The notes: generated from the sequence alone by a model not told the origin. Positions 28,476 through 38,577 are shown, counted from the first letter of the stretch. The stretch is DNA of 64,000 nucleotides from an uncultured Rhodobacterales bacterium (GCA_903873585.1 CAIQOV010000009.1:1-64000); one strand, 5' to 3'. Numbers and translations: made by a program.

Positions 28476-28588
28476 GAAAGACCTTCCCGATTGCGGCGTT
28501 GCGCCGGATTTAGCGCCGGATTTAGCGACAGACGGCGGGCGGGGCAAGGCCGCGTCATGGGGTTTTGCCAACCGCTGCACCTGACGCG

Positions 28589-31150
28589 TTAATAAAGCCC
28601 GCCAGAACTAACGCTGCCAAAGCCCGCCTTATCGTCGGCACCCTCTATCGGGGCCGGTGTATCGGGTTGCGGCATCGCGGTTGGTTGATCAGGCGGGGCG
28701 AGTTCTGACGTTTCGCCGGGTGCAAAAGCCGGCAAATCTTGGCCCATGGCAAAGCCGCCATCCACCGTAGCCCCCGCGCCGTAGACCACATCTTGGCCAT
28801 CGCGGAAATATTCGGCCTGCACATTGGCACCGCTGGCATCATCGGCCAGATGTTCGCCGGTATAGCGGTCGATCTTCACAAAATGCCCGCCGGGGGGCAC
28901 TTTGAAATCAGTCCCGCCATAGCGTTTGACCGCCTCTTGCATGAAGGCTTGAAACACCGGCACGCACAAGGTGCCACCAAAGGCCTTGGGGCCAAGGCCG
29001 CGCGGATTGTCATAGCCCATGTAGCAGCCTGCAACGACATTTGACGTGAAGCCGATGAACCACACATCCTTGGCGTCATTGGTCGTGCCCGTTTTGCCCG
29101 CCACCGGCACAGGAAGTTTCACGCCCGTGGCTGTGCCGCGTTGGATCACGCCTTCCAACATCGAGGTCAACTGATAGGCGGTGATGGCGTTCATCACCCT
29201 TTCGCGGTTGGTGGTGATGTCTAGCCCCATGCCTTGCGGCAGGCTGTCCATGCCGCAGTTCACACAGGTGCGCGCATCGTGGCGGTAGATCGTGGCACCG
29301 TAGCGGTCTTGCACACGGTCAACCAAGGTGGGTTCCACCCGCTCGCCGCCATTGGCGAACATCGCATAGGCGGCCACCATCTTGAACAAGGTGGTTTCCT
29401 GCGCGCCCAAAGAATTGGCGAGCAAGGGTTGCAAATGGTCATAAACCCCAAAGCGTTCGGCATAGCCTGCGATTGTATCCATGCCGACCTCTTGGGCGAT
29501 GCGGATCGTCATCAGGTTGCGGCTTTGCTCAATGCCGGTGCGCAGGGGGGCGGGGCCAAAGAACTTGTCGTGGCTGTTCTTGGGCGTCCACAGACCTTGC
29601 GGGGTGTTGACCATGATCGGGGCATCCACGACCATCGTGGCAGGGGTAAAGCGCGAATCAAGCGCTGCGGCATAAACAAAGGGTTTGAACGACGAACCGG
29701 GTTGGCGTGCGGCTTGGGTGGCGCGGTTAAACACCGAATCCTGATAGGAAAAGCCGCCCTGCATCGCCATAACGCGGCCGGTGTTCACATCCATCGCCAT
29801 AAAACCGCCCTGCACCTCGGGCACTTGGCGCAGCGACCAGTGATCTAGGCTGCCATCGTCGGCCAGTTCGGGGCGCACCATGACAATATCGCCGATCGCG
29901 ACCAAATCAGCGGGCACCTTGGCTTTGCGGCCCAAAGTGCCATCGGCAAGGCGCTTCTTGGCCCAAGTCACATCTTTGGCGGGGATTTTGGCGGTGTCGT
30001 CTTCGCCCTCGATCCCGACCGTCGCGGTGGATTTGCCCAAATCCAAAACCACGGCAGCGCGCCAGCCTTCCACATCGCGCGGCAGGCCCGCGACATCGGC
30101 AAGGGCGGCGCGCCATGTGTCGGGGGCTAAGGCTTCGGCGGGCAAGGTCTTGCCCGTGCCGCGCCACACGCCTTGATCGCGGTCATAGGTTTCCAAGCCA
30201 TCGCGCAGGGCTTTGGCGGCGATTTTCTGCATCTGCGGGTCTTCGGTGGCGCGGATCGACAGGCCACCCGAAAAGAACTCGTTCTCGCCAAAGGTGCCCG
30301 ACAATTGGCGGCGGATTTCGTCGGTGAAGTAATCGCGCGGCGGCATATCGGTGCGGAACGTGGGAATATCGCCGCCCTGCACGGTGCGCAAAGGCTCGGC
30401 TGCGGCAGATTTTCCCACGGCGGGGTCAAGGTAGCCGTTTTGCACCATTTCGTTGAGCACATAGTTGCGCCGTTCAACCAAGCGGTCTTTAGCGCGCACA
30501 GGGTGAAATTCGGAAGGCGCTTTGGGAAACGAGGCCAGCGTTGCGGCTTCGGCGGGGGTCAGCTCATCAAGGGTTTTGTTGAAATAGGTTTGGGCTGCGG
30601 CGGCGACACCGTAGGAATTCTGGCCCAAGAAAATCTCGTTCAGGTACAGTTCCAGAATGCGGTCCTTGGACAGGGTCTGTTCTAACCGTGTCGCCAGAAT
30701 GATTTCCTTGATTTTGCGCGCCACAGTCTTGTCGCCCGACAGCAAGAAGTTCTTCGTCACCTGCTGGGTGATGGTAGACGCCCCCCGCGTGGTGTGGCCG
30801 CGCGTCTTGATCGCCTCAAGTGCTGCGGCGACCATGCCTTGCATGTCATAACCGGCATGGGTGTAAAAATGCTTATCTTCGGCCGAGATGAAGGCGTCTT
30901 TGACCAGTGCGGGAATGTCACCAATCGGCACGAACAGGCGGCGTTCGGTGGCGAATTCATCCATCAGCTTGCCCTCAGCCGAATAGATTCGGCTGATCGT
31001 GGGCGGGGCATACTGCGCAAGGCTTTCATGGCTGGGCAGATCGCGGCCATAGATGGAAAAGATGCCGCCCACGGTCAGGGCCGCAAACAACAACCCCAGC
31101 GTGACCGTCGAGAAGATGGCCCCGAAGAACGACACGATAAAACGCAGCAC
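28589..31150 (-). CDS. mrcA: Penicillin-binding protein 1A (bifunctional peptidoglycan synthase)
   Basis: An 853-residue class A PBP anchored by one N-terminal helix. The GT51 glycosyltransferase shows the catalytic region SAEDKHFYTHAG (near residue 93) and RGASTITQQVTKN. An OB-like insert follows, then the transpeptidase with SxxK in QPGSSFKPF (near 485), SRN, and KTG in AGKTGTTNDAKD (near 685). It builds and crosslinks glycan in the periplasm. The Pro/Asp-rich C-terminus is variable. It precedes prfB on the same strand and diverges from the DsbA-like gene. Confidence 0.96.
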   Translation of the reverse strand: MLRFIVSFFGAIFSTVTLGLLFAALTVGGIFSIYGRDLPSHESLAQYAPPTISRIYSAEGKLMDEFATERRLFVPIGDIPALVKDAFISAEDKHFYTHAGYDMQGMVAAALEAIKTRGHTTRGASTITQQVTKNFLLSGDKTVARKIKEIILATRLEQTLSKDRILELYLNEIFLGQNSYGVAAAAQTYFNKTLDELTPAEAATLASFPKAPSEFHPVRAKDRLVERRNYVLNEMVQNGYLDPAVGKSAAAEPLRTVQGGDIPTFRTDMPPRDYFTDEIRRQLSGTFGENEFFSGGLSIRATEDPQMQKIAAKALRDGLETYDRDQGVWRGTGKTLPAEALAPDTWRAALADVAGLPRDVEGWRAAVVLDLGKSTATVGIEGEDDTAKIPAKDVTWAKKRLADGTLGRKAKVPADLVAIGDIVMVRPELADDGSLDHWSLRQVPEVQGGFMAMDVNTGRVMAMQGGFSYQDSVFNRATQAARQPGSSFKPFVYAAALDSRFTPATMVVDAPIMVNTPQGLWTPKNSHDKFFGPAPLRTGIEQSRNLMTIRIAQEVGMDTIAGYAERFGVYDHLQPLLANSLGAQETTLFKMVAAYAMFANGGERVEPTLVDRVQDRYGATIYRHDARTCVNCGMDSLPQGMGLDITTNRERVMNAITAYQLTSMLEGVIQRGTATGVKLPVPVAGKTGTTNDAKDVWFIGFTSNVVAGCYMGYDNPRGLGPKAFGGTLCVPVFQAFMQEAVKRYGGTDFKVPPGGHFVKIDRYTGEHLADDASGANVQAEYFRDGQDVVYGAGATVDGGFAMGQDLPAFAPGETSELAPPDQPTAMPQPDTPAPIEGADDKAGFGSVSSGGLY

Positions 31151-31348
31151 AGCGCACCCCTGTATGAAGCGCCTTTATACAGGCAAGCGGCGGCATTGGT
31201 CAAAAAACTTGACGTGAACGGGCCCAAAAGGCGGTGCAATCTTGCCGACGGCGCGCGCCTGACGGGCTTGCGCTTGGGCTGGTCCTGCATCATCTTAAAC
31301 GCCACTCCCCCGCGGCGAGCCGTTTGCTGCGCTGATCAAAGGTTCCCC

Positions 31349-32092
31349 ATGCGCCGCATCGCCCTTGCCCTTACGCTGTGCCTTTCGCCCCTGACCACCC
31401 AAGCCGGAGGTTTGGGCGAGATGACGCCCGCCGAAAAAGACGCCTTTCGCGCCGAGGTGCGGCAATATCTGCTGGAAAACCCCGAAGTGATCATCGAGGC
31501 GATGGATGTGTTGCAAAGCCGCAAGGCCGATGCGCAGCAACAAGCCGATGTGGATTTGCTGCACTCCAACGCCGACGCGATTTTCAAGGATCCGGCCAGT
31601 TGGGTGGGCGGCAATCCGAACGGATCCGTCACCATCGTGGAATTCATGGACTATCGCTGCGGCTATTGCCGCAAAGCCTATAGCGAAGTGGAAGATCTGG
31701 TGAAAACCGACGGCGATATTCGCTTTGTGGTCAAAGAATTCCCGATCTTGGGCGACGATTCGCTGATCTCGTCAAAATTCGCCATCGCGGTGCGGATGCT
31801 GCACGGCGACGAAGCCTATAAAACCGCCCATGACGCGCTGATCGCCCTGCGCGGTGCGCCTGATGCCGAAACCTTGGGCCGCTTGGCCACCGAGATGGGC
31901 TATGACGCGGCAGAGGTGACGGCCAAAATGGAAAGCCCCGATGTGATGGCGGTGATCCAAGCCAACCACGCGTTAGCGGGGGCTTTGAACATCACCGGCA
32001 CACCGACCTTTGTGATCGACACGCAAATGCTGCGCGGCTACGTGCCCGAGGCGGATATGCAGCAAATCGTCAATCAAGCCCGCGCAGGCTGA
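31349..32092 (+). CDS. Periplasmic DsbA-family thiol-disulfide oxidoreductase (Com1-like)
   Basis: A 247-residue exported thioredoxin-fold protein. The signal peptide ends near TTQAGG; an N-terminal helical segment (about 25-80) resembles the oligomerisation arm of ScsC/Com1-type proteins. The active site is C-G-Y-C in YRCGYCRKAY, and the cis-Pro loop is GTPTFVID. ATG at 31349 chosen because the signal peptide starts there; the frame is open far upstream but overlaps the PBP1A gene. It probably oxidises or isomerises cysteines in exported proteins; no DsbB-like partner is nearby. Confidence 0.92.
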   Translation: MRRIALALTLCLSPLTTQAGGLGEMTPAEKDAFRAEVRQYLLENPEVIIEAMDVLQSRKADAQQQADVDLLHSNADAIFKDPASWVGGNPNGSVTIVEFMDYRCGYCRKAYSEVEDLVKTDGDIRFVVKEFPILGDDSLISSKFAIAVRMLHGDEAYKTAHDALIALRGAPDAETLGRLATEMGYDAAEVTAKMESPDVMAVIQANHALAGALNITGTPTFVIDTQMLRGYVPEADMQQIVNQARAG

Positions 32093-32118
32093 GGCCCAAG
32101 GGCGCGCGGCGGCCCCGG

Positions 32119-32140
32119 CTGGGGGGCTGCCGCCCCCCAG
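32119..32140. terminator. GC-rich hairpin between convergent dsbA-like and ispG genes
   Basis: CTGGGGGG/CCCCCCAG with a 6-base loop, followed by ACCCCCAG, which can pair as an alternative 3' arm. It looks like a multi-copy intergenic element type common in this bacterial family (memory, not checked). Termination is plausible but no T run follows. Confidence 0.5.
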
Positions 32141-32179
32141 ACCCCCAGCGTGTCGGTATGCTTTGGGTGAGGAGGCGAG

Positions 32180-33295
32180 TTAGTCGGCCTTGGCGGCTTC
32201 CAGCTCGGCAGCCTTTTGTTCGACCAGCTCGACAATGTGGTCGATCATTTTGTCATTGCCCAAGGTGTGCGCCTGTTTGCCCGCCAGATAAACCATGCCC
32301 TTGCCAGCCCCGCCGCCGGTAAAGCCAATGTCGGTCATCAGCGCCTCTCCGGGGCCATTGACCACGCAGCCGATGATCGACAGGCTCAGCGACGTGGTGA
32401 TATGGGCAAGGCGGTCTTCAAGGGCCGATACGGTTTTGATCACATCAAACCCTTGGCGCGCGCAAGACGGGCAAGAAATGATCGTCACACCGCGATGGCG
32501 CAGGCCAAGGCTTTTAAGGATTTCAAAGCCAACCTTCACCTCTTCCACCGGATCAGCCGACAGGCTGACGCGGATCGTGTCGCCGATGCCAGACCAAAGC
32601 AGGTTGCCCAGACCAATGGCAGATTTGACCGTGCCCGATGTTAGGCCCCCCGCCTCTGTGATGCCAAGATGAATCGGCGCATCGGTGACAGAGGCAAGTT
32701 GTTGATAAGCGGCGGCGGCCATGAAAACATCTGACGCTTTGACCGAGATCTTGAATTCATGAAAGTCGTTGTCTTGCAACAGCTTGATATGATCCATCCC
32801 GCTTTCGACCATCGCGTCGGGGCAAGGCTCGCCGTATTTATCCAGCAGGTGCTTTTCCAAAGACCCCGCGTTCACCCCGATGCGGATAGAGCAGCCGTGG
32901 TCTTTGGCCGCTTTCACCACTTCGGCCACGCGCTTGGCATCGCCGATATTGCCGGGGTTGATGCGCAGGCAAGCAGCGCCTGCCTCGGCAGCCTCGATCG
33001 CGCGTTTGTAGTGGAAATGGATGTCAGCCACGATCGGAACGGGGCTTTCGGCCACGATGGCCTTTAACGCGCGGGTGGCGTCTTCATCGGGGGTTGAGAT
33101 GCGCACGATGTCAGCGCCCGCAACGGCGCAGCGCTGCACCTGTTCCAAGGTCGCCTTCACATCCGAGGTGATGGTGTTGGTCATCGTCTGCACCGAGATC
33201 GGCGCATCGCCGCCCACCAGCACGCGGCCCACGCGGATTTGGCGGCTGACACGGCGGTCAATGTTGCGCCACGGACGGATCGGGTTATGGGTCAT
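32180..33295 (-). CDS. ispG: 4-hydroxy-3-methylbut-2-en-1-yl diphosphate synthase (flavodoxin/ferredoxin)
   Basis: A 371-residue IspG of the bacterial MEP isoprenoid pathway, converting MEcPP to HMBPP with a [4Fe-4S] cluster. Cluster cysteines appear in [10 protein letters not shown] and [10 protein letters not shown]. The TIM-barrel start has [18 protein letters not shown] at 33295 chosen, with GAGG upstream; a 13-codon extension is possible but less likely. Directly follows rodZ, an arrangement also seen in enterobacteria. Confidence 0.97.
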   Translation of the reverse strand: MTHNPIRPWRNIDRRVSRQIRVGRVLVGGDAPISVQTMTNTITSDVKATLEQVQRCAVAGADIVRISTPDEDATRALKAIVAESPVPIVADIHFHYKRAIEAAEAGAACLRINPGNIGDAKRVAEVVKAAKDHGCSIRIGVNAGSLEKHLLDKYGEPCPDAMVESGMDHIKLLQDNDFHEFKISVKASDVFMAAAAYQQLASVTDAPIHLGITEAGGLTSGTVKSAIGLGNLLWSGIGDTIRVSLSADPVEEVKVGFEILKSLGLRHRGVTIISCPSCARQGFDVIKTVSALEDRLAHITTSLSLSIIGCVVNGPGEALMTDIGFTGGGAGKGMVYLAGKQAHTLGNDKMIDHIVELVEQKAAELEAAKAD

Positions 33296-33367
33296 GCGGG
33301 CCTCGTGCTTTTTGTCAGCACGATAGGCGCACATAAGCGCGGCTGCAACTTGAGACAGGCGAAAAAG

Positions 33368-34585
33368 TTAGTTTTGCGGAACCGTCGCCGCAGGTTCGGC
33401 GGCGGGGGTGACCTGCGTCGCCTCGGCCACATCGACAAAATGCGCCAGATCGGCATCGCCCGACGGATCAGCCACTTTGAAAGCGGCGGTCAAATCAGTG
33501 GCTGCCAGCGACAGGTTCTTAACCACTGCCGAACCGGGCGAGGCGGGGCCGTAGGTCTTGCCATTGACCGCGAAGTAAACCGAAGCCGAATTCCCGGCGC
33601 GCAGAACCGGCGCTTGGGCCAAGGCGGGCACGCTGTAACGCTCGCCCGCATCCAGCACCTTTTCAAACAGCACAGTGCCGTCCGCAGCAGACACCCGAAC
33701 CCAAGCGGGGCGCACGGCCAGAATTTCAACGCCGGGGGCAACATCAGCCACCACCTGCACCGCAGGCTCTGCCGTCACGGCTTGGGCGACCGCGTCGTTC
33801 ACAGCGGTTTGGCTGGGCAACGCTGCGGCATCGGGGTTGATGGCGGCAATCGGGCCATCGCGCGGCGTCATAACCGGCACGGACAGCGCTTGCGGGCGAT
33901 ACAGCATATCCGCCGCAGCACCGCTTGCGACCTTATCCGCCTCTTGGCCCGACAGGCCGGACGAGACGGCCAAAGGCGCATCGACCTTAACATTGGCCAA
34001 GGGATCAATTTCGGCCACAACGGCCGGCGCTTCGTTCACTGGCGCCAGTTGCACACGCTGCACTTCTTGCAACAGCGACCAGCCACCGTAGCCCAAAGCG
34101 CCCAGCAATGCGATCAGCACGGCAAAAGAGCCTATGGCCCCAGCTTCCACCTTGGAAAACATCCCCTCGCTTTTCGGCACAAAGCTGGCATGCACAAAGG
34201 GGTCGCGCTTTTCAACCGGCACACGATTGCGCGCCGCCTTGATCATCTGCCCCGAAGCCGCCGCCGACATGCCATGCGACACGGCAAAGCCCGCCTCACG
34301 ACAAAAATGGGCGAAAACGTCGTCAGGGTTCATGCCAAGGTAACGGGCATAAGACCGCACATAGCCCGATACAAAACTGGGCGATTCGAAGGCCGTCGCA
34401 TCGGCATTTTCAATCGCGGCAATGTAGCTGGCTTTGATCTTCAATTCGCGCTGCACATCCAGGAGCGACTTGCCCAAGGTGGCGCGTTCGCCGCGCATCA
34501 GGTCGCCAAGGCGCAGTTCGAAGTCGTCAAAGCCTTTCGGCTTGTCCACTTCCGCCATCGGAGTGCGGATTTTCCGCCCGATCAT
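33368..34585 (-). CDS. rodZ: RodZ-like cytoskeletal adaptor (HTH plus DUF4115)
   Basis: A 405-residue bitopic membrane protein. The cytoplasmic helix-turn-helix (LRLGDLMRGERATLGKSLLD to about residue 115) fits the RodZ domain that binds MreB; one membrane helix (AGAIGSFAVLIALLGALGYG) is followed by an Ala/Pro/Val-rich linker and a periplasmic DUF4115 beta domain with RPAWVRVSAADG. It links MreB to the elongasome. Start uncertain: ATG at 34585 has AAGG four bases upstream, while an ATG 25 codons earlier lacks a ribosome site. The ispG neighbour supports the call. Confidence 0.88.
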   Translation of the reverse strand: MIGRKIRTPMAEVDKPKGFDDFELRLGDLMRGERATLGKSLLDVQRELKIKASYIAAIENADATAFESPSFVSGYVRSYARYLGMNPDDVFAHFCREAGFAVSHGMSAAASGQMIKAARNRVPVEKRDPFVHASFVPKSEGMFSKVEAGAIGSFAVLIALLGALGYGGWSLLQEVQRVQLAPVNEAPAVVAEIDPLANVKVDAPLAVSSGLSGQEADKVASGAAADMLYRPQALSVPVMTPRDGPIAAINPDAAALPSQTAVNDAVAQAVTAEPAVQVVADVAPGVEILAVRPAWVRVSAADGTVLFEKVLDAGERYSVPALAQAPVLRAGNSASVYFAVNGKTYGPASPGSAVVKNLSLAATDLTAAFKVADPSGDADLAHFVDVAEATQVTPAAEPAATVPQN

Positions 34586-34821
34586 GCGCCTTGTCCCATC
34601 TCTGCCCCAGAGCCTGTTCAAAATCGCCTCGTTGGACGACCTATTACGTTGCGTATTCATGAAAATCTGTCATTTGGCAAGCCATTTTGCATCTATAGTT
34701 CAAATTAAGCACAAAGGCGCGCAGGGTTTTGAACTTTTCGTGACAAACAGGCGTTGCGGATTTGGGTTAAAATTAAAACAACTTTGGGCAGTAATTGAAA
34801 ACGGCCCTTCAACCCGTGGCG

Positions 34822-35229
34822 TCACGGTGCGGGGCCGACCTCTAGCACCACGACGCAGGGCGCTGTGGCGGGGTCGCGCTTGGCGTCGCAGGCAGCCAAT
34901 GTGGCGGTGGCTGCGGCGGCGGCATCGGGAAAATCGCTTAGCGCAATCGCTGTGGCGGCAGGCGCGCCGTCTTGCAAGAACCCATCGGCGGGCGAAAGGG
35001 CAAGGGCCGCAAAATGGCTGGTGTCTTTCGAGGGCACAAACACACTCAGCGCGTCGCGGTTGGTGGCCACAAGGCGTAGAGTGCGCAGATCATCGTCTTT
35101 CAAGAACGGGTACAGATGCAGGGTCACTTGGCTGGCATCCAGCACGCTGACCTCAACCGGCACGTCTTGCGCCGCAGCCATGCCACCGGCCACAGCGGCG
35201 GCCAGCGCCCATCCAATCCATTTGCGCAT
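34822..35229 (-). CDS. Small exported protein, function unknown
   Basis: A 135-residue protein with a clear signal peptide (MRKWIGWALAAAVAGGMAAA) and a mature part of about 115 residues containing two cysteines (ACDAKRD and APCVVV) likely to form a disulfide in the periplasm. No family recognised. It is divergent from the M20 peptidase gene and separated from rodZ by 236 bases of AT-richer sequence in which I see no gene. Confidence 0.7.
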   Translation of the reverse strand: MRKWIGWALAAAVAGGMAAAQDVPVEVSVLDASQVTLHLYPFLKDDDLRTLRLVATNRDALSVFVPSKDTSHFAALALSPADGFLQDGAPAATAIALSDFPDAAAAATATLAACDAKRDPATAPCVVVLEVGPAP

Positions 35230-35344
35230 CCGAGCTTTCCTTATCTTGTCCGACCTATGCCTTCTTTTAGCGCGAAAATCGGCGGCTGGACAGTCCCTGT
35301 GCGCCTGTTAGGGTTGGGCAAACTTACACAAAGCACAGGTAGAT

Positions 35345-36730
35345 ATGCCCACGTCCCCCACACTTGACGCCGTTTTGGCCCGCATCGACGCAGACCTGCC
35401 CCAAGCGCTTGACCGCTTGATTGACCTGCTGCGAATCCCCTCTATTTCCACCGATCCGGCCTACAAGGCCGATTGCGCCCGTGCCGCTGATTGGCTGGTG
35501 CGTGATTTGGGCGATTTGGGCTTTGCGGCCACATCGCGCCCCACGGCGGGCCATCCGATGGTGGTAGGCCATGGCGGAACAGGCAGCGGGCCGCATCTGC
35601 TGTTTTACGGGCACTACGATGTGCAACCTGTTGATCCCTTGGCCTTATGGGCGCGCGATCCCTTTGATCCGGCGATTGAAGAAACCCCCAAGGGAAAAGT
35701 GCTGCGCGGGCGGGGCACGTCGGATGATAAGGGCCAGTTGATGACCTTTATCGAAGCTTGCCGCGCGTGGAAGGCGGTGCATGGCACCTTGCCCGGTAAG
35801 CTTACGATCTTTTTGGAGGGCGAAGAAGAATCAGGCTCGCCCTCGCTGATCCCTTTCCTGAAAGCCAACGCAACCGAACTAAGCGCCGATGTCGCCCTGA
35901 TCTGTGACACGGGGATGTTTGAAGGGCGCACCCCTGCCGTCACCACCATGCTGCGCGGGCTTTTGGGCGAAGAGCTGACCATCCACGCCGCCAACCGCGA
36001 TTTGCATTCGGGCATGTATGGCGGGCTTGCACAAAACCCGATCCATATTCTGACCCGCATTCTTTCGCGCCTGCATGACGCCGAGGGCCATGTCACCGTG
36101 CCGGGGTTTTATGACGGTGTGGGCGAATTGTCCGATGATCTGCGGGCGCAGTGGCAGAACCTGTCCTTCGATCATGCGCGGTTTTTGGGCGATGTCGGCC
36201 TGTCGGTGCCTGCGGGCGAACAAGACCGCACGCCCTTGGAAAAGCTATGGTCCCGCCCCACGGCCGAGGTGAACGGCATCTGGGGCGGCTATACCGGCGA
36301 CGGCTTTAAAACCGTCCTTCCCGCGCAAGCGCAAGCCAAAGTCAGCTTCCGCCTTGTGGGTGACCAAGACCCCCATGCGCTGCGCCAAGCCTTTCGCGCT
36401 TGGGTGCAAGCCCAATTGCCCGCCGATTGCACGGTGGACTGGAAAGGCCACGGCAATTCCCCCGCTTCCGTGATGCAAATCACCCATCCCGCCTTTGCCG
36501 CCGCCCGCCAAGCGCTGACGGAAGAATGGGGGATTGCGGCGGCCTTTGTCGGCGCGGGGGGGTCGATTCCCGTGGCGGGCTATTTCAAGACCTATCTGGG
36601 CATGGATGCGATTTTGATGGGCTTTGCCAAGGATGACGACCAAATCCATTCGCCCAATGAAAAATATGACATTTCCAGCTTCCACAAAGGCATCCGCTCT
36701 TGGGCGCGGGTGTTGGAGAAGCTGGCATGA
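35345..36730 (+). CDS. M20-family metallopeptidase (dipeptidase-like)
   Basis: A 461-residue cytosolic M20 hydrolase. Metal-site motifs are GHYDVQPVD, the bridging Asp in RGTSDDKGQLM, and EGEEESGS with the catalytic Glu. The family removes residues from dipeptides or N-acyl amino acids; M20 proteins of this length often act on dipeptides. Substrate not determinable. Translationally coupled to the downstream GNAT gene by an ATGA overlap. Confidence 0.92.
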   Translation: MPTSPTLDAVLARIDADLPQALDRLIDLLRIPSISTDPAYKADCARAADWLVRDLGDLGFAATSRPTAGHPMVVGHGGTGSGPHLLFYGHYDVQPVDPLALWARDPFDPAIEETPKGKVLRGRGTSDDKGQLMTFIEACRAWKAVHGTLPGKLTIFLEGEEESGSPSLIPFLKANATELSADVALICDTGMFEGRTPAVTTMLRGLLGEELTIHAANRDLHSGMYGGLAQNPIHILTRILSRLHDAEGHVTVPGFYDGVGELSDDLRAQWQNLSFDHARFLGDVGLSVPAGEQDRTPLEKLWSRPTAEVNGIWGGYTGDGFKTVLPAQAQAKVSFRLVGDQDPHALRQAFRAWVQAQLPADCTVDWKGHGNSPASVMQITHPAFAAARQALTEEWGIAAAFVGAGGSIPVAGYFKTYLGMDAILMGFAKDDDQIHSPNEKYDISSFHKGIRSWARVLEKLA

Positions 36731-37161
36731 TCCGCGACGCTGTGGCCGCAGACAAAACCGCATGGGAAAGGTTGTGGCAAGGCTACCTTGACTATTACCA
36801 GCACCCGCTTGCCCCCGCCATCACCGCCCACACTTGGGCCCGCCTGATGGACCCCGCCAGCCCACTGGGCTTGCGCGTGGCCGAGGTGGACGGTGTGGTT
36901 TTGGGCTTTGCGCTGCACAACCATCACCCTTCTAGCTGGGTGATGGGCGAAGACTGCTATCTTGAGGATATGTTCGTCGCACCAGAAGCGCGGGGCCAAG
37001 GGCTAGGCCGCGCCCTGATCGCCGATCTGGCAGACCTTGCCCGCGCGCGAGGCTGGCACCGGCTGTATTGGCACACCGATGAAGGCAACGCGACCGCGCG
37101 CAAGCTTTACGACAGCTTTGTGCTGGCCGATGGCCATATTCGCTACCGCCTGACCCTGTAG
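36727..37161 (+). CDS. GNAT-family N-acetyltransferase
   Basis: A 144-residue GNAT enzyme with the acetyl-CoA binding motif (motif A) EARGQGLGRALI preceded by CYLEDMFVAPE. It transfers an acetyl group to an amine on an unknown acceptor. Its ATG overlaps the M20 stop, so the acceptor may be an amino acid or small peptide released by the peptidase (inference). Confidence 0.88.
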   Translation: MIRDAVAADKTAWERLWQGYLDYYQHPLAPAITAHTWARLMDPASPLGLRVAEVDGVVLGFALHNHHPSSWVMGEDCYLEDMFVAPEARGQGLGRALIADLADLARARGWHRLYWHTDEGNATARKLYDSFVLADGHIRYRLTL

Positions 37162-37172
37162 GCCCCAAAACG

Positions 37173-37201
37173 AAACGCCCCCCGTTGCCGGAGGGCGTTT
37201 T
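37173..37201 (-). terminator. Terminator between the GNAT gene and tRNA-Asp
   Basis: A 12-base stem (AAACGCCCTCCG paired with CGGGGGGCGTTT on the minus strand, one G-T pair) with a 4-base loop. It pairs better on the minus strand, 14 bases past tRNA-Asp, but may serve both genes. Confidence 0.75.
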
Positions 37202-37214
37202 CATTTGGGGCAAA

Positions 37215-37291
37215 TGGCGCGGTGGACGGGGCTCGAACCCGCGACCCCCGGCGTGACAGGCCGGTACTCTAACCAACTGAGCTACCACCGC
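37215..37291 (-). tRNA. tRNA-Asp (anticodon GTC)
   Basis: The 77-base minus-strand sequence folds as a cloverleaf. The acceptor stem GCGGTGG/CCACCGC, the D-loop AGCTCAGTTGG, an anticodon loop CTGTCAC with GTC, the T-arm GGTTCGAGCCC and an encoded 3' CCA are all visible. Confidence 0.96.
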
Positions 37292-37415
37292 AAAGCCATC
37301 CGGGCCCGCCCGAACGTGTGGCGGTATTACGGAAGCATGACAGCGGCGTCAAGCGCCCTTGGGCCAAATTTCTGCCGCAAGGCGCCTTTCGTGTAGCGAG
37401 CTGATGCGAGCGCCC

Positions 37416-38351
37416 TTAGCGGTCAGGTGCAGGGATGAATTCCGCACTGTCGCCGGGGGGCAGTTGAAAGCGCCCATGCTGCCAATCGCCCGCGCGCCAA
37501 GCTTCCTTAGCCGCCTCGATCCGCTCTTTGGAAGAGGCAACAAAGTTCCACCAAATATGGCGCGGCCCTTCCATCGTGGCCCCACCCAAGACCATCACCC
37601 GCGCGCCCTGAGCACCCGCTGTGACGCCAAGCCGATCGCCGGGGCGAAACACCAGCATTTCACCGGCCTGATGGGTCACCCCGCCCACAGAAACCGCACC
37701 TTGCAAGACATAAACGCCGCGATCTTCGTGATTGTCAGGCAAGGGCAAAACTGCGCCCGCAGCTAGGGTGGCATCGGCATATAGCGCATCAGACGGCGCT
37801 TGCGCCCCTTTAACACCCCAGGCCTCACCCAAAATCAGGCGCACCTGTTTGCCCTCAGCCTGTAGCAGTGGCAGTTCGGCTTCGGGCACATGCACAAAGG
37901 CAGGCGCGTCATCTTCGCGGTGCAGCGGCAGGGCCAGCCAAGTTTGCAAGCCAAACAGGCTTTGTGGCGCTTGGCGGGCTAGGCCGTCCATCCGTTCAGA
38001 ATGGGTGATCCCCTGCCCTGCCACCATCAGATTGACCGAACCGGGTGCAATCCACGCATCTGTGCCCAGCGAATCGCGGTGATGGATGCGGCCTTTCAGC
38101 AGATAAGTCACGGTCGCCAACCCAATATGCGGATGCGGGCGCACATCTATGCCCTGCCCTGTCAGAAACTCTGCCGGACCCATTTGGTCAAAAAAGATGA
38201 AAGGCCCCACCATTTGGCGCTGGGTCGAGGGCAAAGCGCGGCGCACTTCAAACCCGCCCAAATCGCGCGCACGCGGGATGATGACGGTTTCAATCGCGTC
38301 AACACCGTCGCCCAGCGGAATAGAACGGTCAAGGTCGGGGTTCCAGCTCAT
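37416..38351 (-). CDS. Pirin family protein
   Basis: A 311-residue bicupin. N-terminal cupin metal ligands fit DVRPHPHIGLATVTYLLKG with THSERM further on; the C-terminal cupin follows (QAGEMLVFRPGD). Some pirins show quercetin 2,3-dioxygenase activity, others act as regulators, so function is open. ATG at 38351 has AGGAG upstream. Flanked by tRNA genes on both sides. Confidence 0.92.
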   Translation of the reverse strand: MSWNPDLDRSIPLGDGVDAIETVIIPRARDLGGFEVRRALPSTQRQMVGPFIFFDQMGPAEFLTGQGIDVRPHPHIGLATVTYLLKGRIHHRDSLGTDAWIAPGSVNLMVAGQGITHSERMDGLARQAPQSLFGLQTWLALPLHREDDAPAFVHVPEAELPLLQAEGKQVRLILGEAWGVKGAQAPSDALYADATLAAGAVLPLPDNHEDRGVYVLQGAVSVGGVTHQAGEMLVFRPGDRLGVTAGAQGARVMVLGGATMEGPRHIWWNFVASSKERIEAAKEAWRAGDWQHGRFQLPPGDSAEFIPAPDR

Positions 38352-38447
38352 CTTAACGCTCCTGTCTTTGGCGATATATAGGCGCAAAATGGCAAAGCCA
38401 AAGGCGCGCCCGCGCACAGGGGCTGTTCAAAAGGCTTGAGGATAGGA

Positions 38448-38523
38448 TGGTGGGTCGTGACGGGCTCGAACCGCCGACATTCTCGGTGTAAACGAGACGC
38501 TCTACCAACTGAGCTAACAACCC
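38448..38523 (-). tRNA. tRNA-Val (anticodon TAC)
   Basis: A 76-base minus-strand cloverleaf with acceptor stem GGGTTGT/ACGACCC (one G-T pair), anticodon loop TTTACAC with TAC, T-arm GGTTCGAGCC, and encoded CCA. Confidence 0.95.
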
Positions 38524-38577
38524 GTGAGGTGCGATTTAGCCAAGGTCGGCGGCCAACGCAATCCCTTTTAACGCACA

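Noticed and set aside
33239-34708. A 489-codon open frame antisense to rodZ and the ispG start
   Set aside because: Its translation is His/Arg/Gly-rich with no domain, it mirrors the rodZ gene, and rodZ has clear motifs in the other strand.
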